Positions 6,393 through 14,800 of a DNA stretch of 23,937 bases are shown here, in pieces. A model generated the notes under the pieces. It had not been told where the DNA came from. It did no database searches and was given only the letters and a program-made list of their open reading frames with translations. How positions within the stretch are numbered: the stretch's first letter is position 1; each line of letters opens with the position of its first letter. Origin of the DNA: a virus; IMG/VR virus record IMGVR_UViG_3300021952_000041, positions 1-23,937 of that record; one strand, given 5' to 3'. The position numbers and the translations under genes are program-made.

Positions 6393-7398
6393 TTGCGGCG
6401 ATGTCGGCTGCTGTCTCGCGGTAATACGCTGACAACAGTTGATTCAAGTCACGGTGCCCGCTGATTTTGGCCAAGCGCATGACATCCATCTTTTTGGATA
6501 GTCGAGTCAAGGCGTCAGCGCGGCTATCGTGAAAATGCAAGTCATCAATCAATATGCGGTCGCGCACTTTTCTGAATAGCACGTCCAGTGACTGTGCACT
6601 GATTGTGAAATATTCGGCCCGGCCAAGCTCTTTGGCCTGAGCATCCAGCACTCTCAAAAGCCGCTCTGCCTTCTTGGTGAAAGGCACGAAGCGCACCCCC
6701 TCCCTCTCAACTGTTTTGTGTTCGTTCAATGTGGCCACCCGCTTGGTGAGGTCCACGGTCGAGCACGTCAAGCCACGAATCTCGCCTGCCCTCATTGCGG
6801 TGTGCTGCGCCACCATGAATGCCCATGCAACTTCTTGTTGCGGCGTCTTCGGGGCTTTGCCCGTGACGTACCCCATGTGGCGCACTAGGCGCTTGACCTC
6901 TTGCCACGTCGTCTTGCGCGTGCGTGCGTGGGCCTTGCGTGGCATCTTTACCTTGGTCCAAGGTGATGAGTCACCGCACCACCCCCATTCGTTTGCTGCG
7001 ACCGTCCAAACGTTGCGAAGCTGGGCGGCTTCGCGCACCACGGATGAGTCACTGACTGCTTGCCTGCGGGCATCACGCCACTGGGCAATATCGTCAGGGG
7101 TGATGGTATGAAGAACTTTGGCGCAGAGCTTGGGAAAGTTCTTGCGCCAAGCATTGAAGCGCAGGGCTTCGGCGTGGGCACCGCGCTTGTACTTGGAGAC
7201 CTCCAACTCGTAGCGGTCGAAAGCGTCGGCCAGCGTCTTGTCGGGGAATGCACCGCTGGCCCCCTTCAATATGCCCGCTTCTTCTTGGGCCGCCCAAAGT
7301 TCGGCGGCGGCCTTGGTCGCAAACATTTGGGACTTGCGCACGCCCTTGCGCTCGACTTGGGCGCGCCATCCTGTTTTGAGTTTTCTGAGGTAAGCCAT
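6385..7398 (-). CDS. int: Tyrosine integrase (337 aa)
   Basis: Site-specific recombinase integrating and excising the phage. I start it at 7398 because GGAG (7405-7408 on + coordinates) lies 6-7 nt upstream; a further ATG at 7419 lies inside the hairpin. N-terminal ~60 residues: arm-binding-like domain (MAYLRKLKTGWRAQV with basic residues). Residues ~60-170: SAM-like core-binding domain. The catalytic domain shows the full set: Arg203 (in TAMRAGEIRGL), Lys228 (HKT), His290-x-x-Arg293 (HDSR), His315 (SGHRDL) and Tyr325 or Tyr326 (AYYRET). It overlaps the xis-like gene tail to tail, so read-through early transcripts would be antisense to it. Fully intact. Confidence 0.95.
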   Translation of the reverse strand: MAYLRKLKTGWRAQVERKGVRKSQMFATKAAAELWAAQEEAGILKGASGAFPDKTLADAFDRYELEVSKYKRGAHAEALRFNAWRKNFPKLCAKVLHTITPDDIAQWRDARRQAVSDSSVVREAAQLRNVWTVAANEWGWCGDSSPWTKVKMPRKAHARTRKTTWQEVKRLVRHMGYVTGKAPKTPQQEVAWAFMVAQHTAMRAGEIRGLTCSTVDLTKRVATLNEHKTVEREGVRFVPFTKKAERLLRVLDAQAKELGRAEYFTISAQSLDVLFRKVRDRILIDDLHFHDSRADALTRLSKKMDVMRLAKISGHRDLNQLLSAYYRETAADIAATI

Positions 7399-7408
7399 GT
7401 GGTTCTCC

Positions 7409-7431
7409 AAATCCCGCACGCTGCGGGATTT
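7409..7431 (-). promoter_or_regulatory. Hairpin abutting the integrase ribosome binding site
   Basis: AAATCCCGCA (7409-7418), a 3-nt loop and TGCGGGATTT (7422-7431) form a perfect 10-bp inverted repeat. In the int mRNA it ends directly next to the GGAG ribosome site (7405-7408). It could modulate int translation, or as DNA be a protein-binding site, because half of it belongs to the repeated TGCGGGA motif family of this region. Confidence 0.55.
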
Positions 7432-7451
7432 CTGCGGGAGACCAGTGTAAT

Positions 7452-7474
7452 ACTAGGCCAAACTGAGCGCTAGT
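7452..7474. other. Candidate attP core (imperfect inverted repeat)
   Basis: ACTAGGCC and GCGCTAGT form 8-bp arms (6 of 8 symmetric) around the 7-bp spacer AAACTGA, the geometry of tyrosine-recombinase core sites. It lies 54 bp upstream of the integrase start, a common attP location. The region also carries an IHF-like site and iterated short repeats. No host junction is in the window, so the crossover point is unproven. Confidence 0.35.
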
Positions 7475-7504
7475 GCGTGCGACTCGACACTATCAATAAG
7501 CAAC

Positions 7505-7537
7505 AAAAAAGCCCACAAACACGGGGCTTGCGGGCTT
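7505..7537 (-). terminator. Rho-independent terminator of the late operon
   Basis: On the - strand, AAGCCCGCAA pairs with TTGTGGGCTT (one G·U) over a ~9-nt loop and is followed by a run of T residues. It stops leftward transcription after the endolysin and before int, so int must have its own promoter between about 7400 and 7505, which I could not define with confidence. Confidence 0.8.
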
Positions 7538-7619
7538 AAATGTACGACTCAGTATCAGTCGCCGATATTCAACCGTTTTTAATGGTTGGTGCGCGGGGCG
7601 TGGGTCGTAAATCTAATTA

Positions 7620-7632
7620 AATCAACAACTTA
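7620..7632 (+). promoter_or_regulatory. Perfect match to the IHF consensus
   Basis: AATCAACAACTTA matches WATCAANNNNTTR at every defined position and lies in an A/T-rich patch. IHF bends attP DNA in many lambda-type integration systems, so the placement inside the int-proximal gap fits an attP intasome. Binding is inferred from sequence only. Confidence 0.5.
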
Positions 7633-7863
7633 AACCCGTAACGCGGGATTTGTGCGGGAATCGAGGCAAAGCCGAATTCCGACTAAGCCTTAAATTGTAG
7701 CAATAGGGGTGAGTATAGATGAGTGCCCCCATACGACTACCCTTGTGGGGCTGGGGGCTGCGCTATCGGCTCCATCCATAACCGGGGCCGCCACGGCAAG
7801 GTCTCCCGCACTGATATTGCCGCCTCAGTGCGCCGCGTGGACTTCGCGGTAATGTTGGCGGTG

Positions 7864-8295
7864 TTAAAGAAGATTTGCCTCTGTGGTCCTTCGCTTGACT
7901 AGGCCGGGCAGCACTCGGCCACCTCCGCGCACCCAGCGCATGAGTTGATCTTTGGCTTGGTCCCACTGGCCAGCATTGACCACCCGGCGAAGCGTTGACG
8001 CCTGCAAGGACCCAAGCCCCAAGTTGTAGGCAAAGTCAGCAATGGCGCTCAAGCGGTCGCCTTTGAGGTTTGGGCAAAGTGCGAGCGTGCCGCGTGAGAA
8101 CTTGAGCGCATCCATGCGCATGCGCTGGTCGGCGTACTCTTGAGTCCATGCCCTGCCGGGGAAAACGTCAGCCCCAGTTGAGCCCCACCCGCACGTCCAA
8201 ACGCCAGCCGGGCACAAGTACGGCACTAGCTTGCACCCTTCAAAGGTGCGAATCAGCTCATAGAGCGCGGCTAATTCAGCCTGCTCGTTTGTCAC
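7864..8295 (-). CDS. Endolysin, GH24 (T4/P21-type) lysozyme (143 aa)
   Basis: Muramidase cleaving peptidoglycan at lysis. The GTG start at 8295 lies inside the end of the upstream holin-like gene (20-nt overlap). The active-site layout is visible: Glu19 in RTFEG, Cys28 at the position usually occupied by Asp, and Thr34 in GVWTCGWG, i.e. the E-8aa-(D/C)-5aa-T triad known from phage GH24 lysozymes. Later conserved blocks are DFAYNLG (about 84-90), STLRR and the C-terminal W-V-R-G-G-G-R-V-L-P-G-L-V-K-R-R segment. There is no N-terminal hydrophobic SAR or signal sequence, so release should depend on a holin. It is the last gene of the late operon, ahead of the terminator. Confidence 0.93.
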   Translation of the reverse strand: MTNEQAELAALYELIRTFEGCKLVPYLCPAGVWTCGWGSTGADVFPGRAWTQEYADQRMRMDALKFSRGTLALCPNLKGDRLSAIADFAYNLGLGSLQASTLRRVVNAGQWDQAKDQLMRWVRGGGRVLPGLVKRRTTEANLL

Positions 8296-8746
8296 GGTTA
8301 ATCACCCGGGTGGCGAAGTAGAAGCCGATGATTACGCCCACCAGCTCACGGTCCCAGTCGCTCATCTTCCAGCCTTGGGAATTCAGCGCGCACACCCAAA
8401 GGTAAAGCGCCAGCGAGGCGGCGGCTGGTCGGATGACGCCATTCCAAAGGTCAACCAACAAGATGCCCGTCTTCTCTGTGGCCCGGCTTGTTGCCTGCAA
8501 GAAAGCGTTGGCATCAATCCGGGCAATATCGGCGTCAGCTTGGACCATCACTTCTTTGACGCCCAACTCGGCTTGCAGTCGGATGCGCTCACAGTCGCGG
8601 GCATGCCGCTTATCGTCCAGCTCCGCTTGCAGGGTGAGCATGGCTTGCTCATGCTTGTGGTCTTGGGCTTTGGTCCACATGGCGGCCAGCTGGCCCCAAA
8701 CCATGCGGAATGCCGCACCACCCAAGAAAGAAATAATCGCGCTCAT
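8276..8746 (-). CDS. 3TM holin-like membrane protein (156 aa)
   Basis: I start at ATG 8746, because GGAGG lies 6-7 nt upstream and falls inside the longer reading frame starting at 8764. A short hydrophobic N-terminus (about residues 3-25) is followed by a charged helix or coiled coil (about 28-80). The C-terminal part carries two hydrophobic stretches (about 97-120 and 133-150), with a LWNGVIRPAAASLALYLWV block. This pattern resembles the GTA/3TM holin family (Pfam GTA_holin_3TM), from memory. It directly precedes and overlaps the endolysin gene, so a holin role is likely; a structural membrane protein is the alternative. Confidence 0.68.
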   Translation of the reverse strand: MSAIISFLGGAAFRMVWGQLAAMWTKAQDHKHEQAMLTLQAELDDKRHARDCERIRLQAELGVKEVMVQADADIARIDANAFLQATSRATEKTGILLVDLWNGVIRPAAASLALYLWVCALNSQGWKMSDWDRELVGVIIGFYFATRVINRDKRAG

Positions 8747-8800
8747 TGATGCACCTCCATGCACTTGATGCTATGGGTGGGTGCACTCAATGGCGGACAT

Positions 8801-11800
8801 TTATTGCAGGTCGTCGCGCTTGGTTCGCAAGATGTCGAGCTTGTCGCGCTGGCCTTGGTTGTAGCGCTCGCGGCTCTCGCTGGTCATGGACTGATTGCGG
8901 TTGGCGCTGCGAATGTTTGCCCGAATCTCGCGTTCCTCTTTGCTTATGTCGGCGCGCTGGTATTCGACGCCGCGCTCAGGGTCTACGGCGCGAATCTTGG
9001 TGCCTGTGAGCACGTCGGGCAACGTGGTCGAAAGCGGAATGGGGTCGCCTGCTTTGGTGCGCCCGGTGTACGGTCCAAACTCAGTGTCAAACGTGTAGGC
9101 AGCTGAGTCCATCAACTTGTTGAAGTTGAAGCTACCCGGCACGAATGGCGCGTTGGGGGTGAGCTGCTTGTAGATGTAGCCAGCACGTGTTTGCGCAGCT
9201 TCCCAAGAAGTGTCTGACTTCTTCACCAAGTCTTTGCCGCTGAATGTGTCCACGTTCCACGCGATTGCAGCGGTCATGGTGAGCATTGGGTGCGAGGGCA
9301 TCATGGGCGCAGGCACGGGCAAGCCGTTGGTCTGGTTGCTCACATCGAACAAGTCGCCCAAAGGCACCCGGCGCGTCACATCCATGAAGGCTGGTTTTCC
9401 CTCGACGTTGAACGGCATGCGGATGGCCCGGTGGGTACCAATCGCGGAGCGCCCTTGCATGTACTCGGGCAAGCCTTTGCGCTCTTTGTCTTCGTCGCCA
9501 CCGCTGAAAAGATAGCCCAACCAGTTGGCACCAGCGAGCAAAGCAATGGGGGCCAGCAAGCGGTCAGGTCGCGTCATGGCCGTGTGAATCAGCATTGGCA
9601 CGGCTTTGTAGGTGTACGCAAAGAACGGGCTATACGTGCGCTTGATGAGCTCCACGCCCTCTGGCATATCGGCATAGTTGAAGATGTAGCGCTCAGTGTC
9701 CGTCACGGCATCGTCTGGCGACATCCCGGCTTTGCGTCGATCAGCGTAGATCATCAACTTGAAGAACTGGTCTTCAAACTCATAGGCGCTTTGCATCTTC
9801 TCGCGGTACCAACTCACGGGTTTGCCTGTCTTTTTCAAGAACTCGGCAACCTTGCCCACGCGTGAAGTGGCCACGCTCTCGATGTCGGACATATCCGCCA
9901 GGTCGGGCATGAGCAAGTTTTGGATTTCCAACGTCGCCCACTCGGTACCAAACAAGCCCTTGTCCACCGCCTCTTTGTAATACTCGCCTTTGGTGCGGTA
10001 CTCGCGCACCGTGTTGCGCCAGTTGGCTGGGTTGGCCGGGTTCAAGCCAGCGAAGTGCATCACAAAAATGTTGCTCACCACGTTGTTGCCGTGGCTGACT
10101 GGGTTCCAAACGGTCTTGCCTTCTTTCCACAAGTTCAATGCCGTGTCGTAGGCTTGCATGAGCACGCCCTTGGGTTGCGTGTTGCGCTTGAGTGAGTCGG
10201 CCACTTGAGGCTCGACATACATCCCAGCCAGCGAGCCATAGGTCTTGGTACCGGGTGCGCCCTTGACCTCGACGTTTGGCACTTGCACCCAGCCGCCGGG
10301 GTTGTGCACCTTGGCCAAGTCGCTGTTGCTGGAGATTGACTTGAACAGTCGGCCAATGGCCACATCGCGTTGGGTTTCCACATAGCCCATTGCGTAGCGA
10401 AGCACACCGTCACGGACCTCGCCCATTTCCTTGCGCTCGTCTTCGGTGAAGTCGCGCCACATGAGAATGGTTGTGCCGTTGTACTTGCTTGGGATGCCCT
10501 TGCCCGAGTCCATCGAGTCAAACAAGTCTTGAGGGATTTGCTCACCATCGGCCAAGCTGGAAATCTTCCAACCGAACTTTTGAGCCAACTCAACCTTGTT
10601 GACTGGCACCTCATTGACCAAGCCGCGCGATTGCAGGCGAGCGCCACGGATTTTCAAGCGGGCCTTGGTGAACCAAGATTGAAGCATCGCCTTATTGGTG
10701 AGCTTGGCCACCAGTGGCGTGCGGTACAAGCGAGGCAGGTAGTCTTTGACCAAGCGGTCTTCGGACAACATGCCCAGCTCAACCAACTCTTGCGCCTGCA
10801 CATCAAGTGCCGCCGTGATTGATGCCGCCAGCTCCACCATTTCTTGCGGGGGAACGTCAGCCACCTTGGCTTGGTTTTCAATCATGTCGGACAAGAGCAC
10901 GCGTTGCTCTGGCGTCAACTCCATGCCTGTCTCTGCAATGCGCTTTGCGTTCTCCGTGGCTTTGTTTTGGTCCACGCGGAACTGCCGCAACATTTGCTTG
11001 AATGCCTCGGGCTTGTTGTCGGCCATCTTGATTTGGCCAAGGTAGTCCGTCGCATAGGCGGCCATTCGGTCGTAGACCTTGCGGCCTGCCACCCACTGCT
11101 TGCGGCCAGCGGCATTGACCTCAACGCTGAATGCGTCCTTGGCATTGATGGGCTCAAACTTGCGCTTTGGCTTTCCGAGGTCCAAATCAGTTTGGTCTGC
11201 CTGCTGTTCTTCTCCCTTCATGGAGAAGGGCACGTCGGCCATGTCGTTCCAAGTGTCAGTGGCTGGCTTGGCATCCACCTCGATCTTGCCGAAAATTTCA
11301 TTGATGAGCGCGTGGGCCTCGTCATTCTTCACAGAGCGCAAGTCGGCAGCGTATTTCTTCAAACCAAAGAAGTCCGCCAGTTGGGCAAGCCACTTTGTAA
11401 CCACGGAGCGAACACGCTCAAGCACGGGTTTGTCTAGCGTGCCGCTGCGGTTTTCCTCTGCGAAGATGGCCAAGGTTTCATCCACGCCGCGCGCTTTGGA
11501 GAATTCCTCGCCATGCGTTGCCTTCGTGCGCTGGCCAACTTCGGTTTGCACCCAAGCGTCTGCTTCATTCTTGATGAAGCTGTCGCGCTCGTACAGTTTG
11601 GCCATTTGAGCTATAAACTGGTCTTTGGTCAGAAATCGGCGCAAGCCATAGTGGAGCAATTCATGGAAAAACGTCCGTTGTACTTCGACTCGACTATGGA
11701 GGAAATCACGGAAAAGATAAATGCTGGAGTTGTGCAGAGCACCGGAAATTCCATCACTATCGCTTGCCCCCGGAAGTACCCCGACCGCAGTATCAAGCAC

Positions 11801-14800
11801 CCGAATTACGGGTTTGTGCGCGAACTTCGCGAGCGCTTGGCTAATCTCATCTTCAATCGCGGACGGCGTTAAGCGCTCAGAAATATTGACGCCCTTGCCT
11901 TTGCCGCTTGTGCTGTAAATCTCCACCCCCTTGTCGCTGTCGCGGGTTTCGATGGCGCTAAAGAATTCATCAAAACCTGCTCGAATCGCTGGAATTTCGT
12001 CAGCCGTTGGGTATGGATAACTGTCATCCATCTGCATGCCAAGCGCAGCCATTGCTTTCCAAGTCTCAGGGTCAACAATGTTGGCCAAATAATCATTCGA
12101 TGCACTTTGGTCTTGCAGTTTGGCAATCAAATAGCTCTCGAAGGCACGTGCCGACATTTCCACGTCAGTAGTCCAATAGTCTTTGCTGCGCTTGCCATCG
12201 AGTTGTGCAGAGCGTGCCTTAATGGCCGTCGAGTTAATCGCCTTCATCACGACGCCATAAGCGTCCACCATTTCTTTGCGCACACCTTTGTCTTGATACA
12301 AATACTTACTGCCAATCGAAGCGAGCTTCACATCGGTGGCGTCTGTCATCATGCCATCGGCTTTGTTGCGCTTGCGTGAGAAGTAGTTGTCCAGCGCGTG
12401 CCACCATTCATGGCCAAGACTGCCAGCGCCATTTTTCTTGGTGAGGTTAATAACCACCATGTCGGGCTCATAGTGAGCGGCGGCAGGACTCACACCACCA
12501 CTACCACGGGCGCCAAACGCAAGGCCCAGCTCGCCATTGAGCGAGATAGCTTTTGGTGGCACTTCAAGCACAGCGGCCATGTCCATCAATGCGTCGTATG
12601 CGTCATTGAGGTCTTGCTGGCGGCGGCCTTGAGCAACCCAGTTACCAAACTCCACACCACGGAAACCAAACGCGGCGCCAAACATTTGAGGCGTCACATC
12701 CTGGCCGTTGCGCATATCTTCACCCACGCGCGGCTTGTTTGTGTCGCGGCGCTCACGTGGAATTTCTTTAGCCTTTTCCAATTTGTCCACCAGCTCGGCT
12801 TGGCTTTCAGCTTTGTAGGTGCGTGCCTCTTTGACCGTGGCGAATGGCCCGGCCAAGTCGATGTAATTGCGGCCCAGCTTCTTGCCAACAAAGAAACCAT
12901 CGACACGGTGCTTTGAATAAATATCGAAGGTGACTTGCTTCTTGGCATCCGCTTTCGCGTTCATGCCCGCATACATTTCTTTGAACTTGGTGAGGACTTC
13001 TTCTTTGGTGTTACCTGCGGCGATGGTGCGCGGCCAGCTACCAAATGATGTCGACTTCGCCTTTTGCTCAATCACCCACTTGGTCACATTCTTCTCGCCC
13101 GAATAGAGCGAATAAAAGTGCTCATCCATCGTGATGCCATCAAGTGATTTATCGTGACCAACTTCCAAGTAAAGCTCAACGCGTCCTTGCAGTGGCTTTA
13201 GTGTGCGTGACTCTTGCAACAACTTCTTGGCTTGTGCTGCGGAGTTGTCGCCAGGTGCCATGATTGAACTGGCCATTGAGCGAAGGCTCTTGACCTGCTC
13301 TGCCCAGCGTTTTACCTTGTAGCTTTGGCGTGGCTTGGCTGGAATTTCGTCGCGTGCTGCACGAATAAATGCCACGGTCCAGGGGTCAGTGCCGTTATCG
13401 AGTAAAGCTTGATAGTCAGGCTGCGGCCAAACCTTTGAAAGTGGTTGCAATGCAATGTCGTCGTCAACAACTTCGCCAAGTTGGTCCTTGAATGAAGTCC
13501 ACACGTCTTTTCGTGCGCCACCAATCTTCTGGCCAAAGTCTGCGATTTTGTCTTGCGCCTCGGTTGGAGTTTCGGCTTGTGTCACTGGCTTGTTGCTGCG
13601 CTCAATCACTTCGTCTTTGGCTGAGAACATAGTCGAGTGAGTGCGCGGTGATGAAGTTGAAACCCATTCGCCATCGCGCTTGCCAACGCCTTCAACGGTC
13701 ACGGACCAGTTGCCGCCATTCCAATCAAACGATAGGACGCGGCTGTTTGTTTTCCAATAGTCGCTCTTGATGATGTTGCCCACTGCAAAGTGGTCTTCGA
13801 GCTTGGCGCGTAATTCTGCGGTGCTCTCTTTGCGTTTGCGTGCTGGCTTGGCTGGTGCTGCTGCTGGCGTCGCTTCTGGCGCTGGCTCTACCTGCGCTTC
13901 TTCTGTTGCTGGGGCACTGAAAATATCTTGCTGGCCAGACAATGAATCTTCGGCGCTTTGACCAAGCTGAAAGTTATCTGAACTGGCACGCTGACGGTCA
14001 GCAATGTCTTTTGCCTCGCGCTCTGCCTTGGCGTTTTGTTCTGCCTCTCGGTCTAGGCGCTTGCGTTCTTGCTCGGCCTGTTCGAGCTTGGCCAAGCGGT
14101 CCTCAATGTCTTGAGGCGTGTAGCTGGTTAGTCCGTCTTGCTCTGCCAGTGGCGTGTAGGTGACGCGGGTTGCGCGATAGTTGCGTCCATCACCAACATT
14201 TTTCCCAGTCAAGGTAATGCTTGTGTTCTGGGTTTCATCATTAACTGGCATGGCATGAGTTGCCAGGCCCATGATTTCGCGCCATTGTTCAAATTGCGCT
14301 TTGTTCAACCGACCGTTTGAGACCTCTGTTTTCTTTGTGAACTTCTCACCGCTGTCGGATGTGAATTCTTCTGTATCAATGGTTGCGTTAGCCAACAATT
14401 TGTCGGCCAAAGAAATTAGCTGGTCGTTGCTTTCTTTGGTTGGGGCTTCAATTTGCCCTCGCGGATTCCCTTGTTCACCACCATCTTGGCCAGCATTTCC
14501 ACTGCTTGTGGACTTGGTTGCTTCGGCAATGGCTTGGGTGAAGGCGTCTTTGGCGTGTTCATAGTATTCGTCTTGGGTGGCGTGTGGGTACTGTACTGCG
14601 ATTCGCTCCAAAATGCTTTCGGCATCAATGCCTAGCGCATCCAGTTGGGCGGCATACGCGGCAACTTCGGTTTGCAGTTCTGGGGATGCTTGTTCAAAGC
14701 CTGCATCATCTTCTTGGCTTAATCCGAAGTCATCAAGTGGTGCAAACGGGTCGAAGTCAGCCTCTTGCGCAGCCTCTTGCTGGCTGGCCAAGTAGTCTTG

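Larger units (their letters stand above)
7423..7659. repeat. Direct repeat GCGGGATTT(C/G)TGCGGGA, two copies 220 bp apart
   Basis: The copies are at 7423-7439 and 7643-7659 and differ at one base. Each contains two GCGGGA half units. Further TGCGGGA copies in inverse orientation lie at 7412-7418 and 7804-7810. The clustering is confined to the int-endolysin gap. They could be integrase or excisionase arm-type sites or a regulator's operator. Confidence 0.55.
7399..7863. other. Gene-free attP-like region between int and endolysin
   Basis: This 465-bp stretch has no credible gene. It contains the int ribosome-site hairpin (7409-7431), the core-like inverted repeat (7452-7474), a - strand terminator (7505-7537), CGACT motifs at 7480, 7545, 7680 and 7734, a perfect IHF consensus match (7620-7632), the repeated GCGGGATTTsTGCGGGA element (7423 and 7643), and an 8-bp GC-rich hairpin CGCACTGA / TCAGTGCG (7807-7832) just beyond the endolysin stop. 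Together with the adjacent int gene, this is the best candidate for phage attP. Confidence 0.55.

Noticed and set aside
7399-7863. Possible tRNA gene or tRNA fragment as attachment site
   Set aside because: GATTCCCGC-like T-arm resemblance was examined on the - strand near 7650, but the stem partners are absent and no cloverleaf can be drawn.
7763-7966. 67-residue Arg/Pro/Gly-rich frame overlapping the endolysin end on the same strand
   Set aside because: It has shadow-frame composition and overlaps the well-supported endolysin by about 100 bases.
13942-14163. Several + strand frames opposite the giant protein
   Set aside because: The - strand frame is continuous for 2743 codons with recognisable domains and a good ribosome site; the + strand frames are fragmentary and lack domain signals or start signals.
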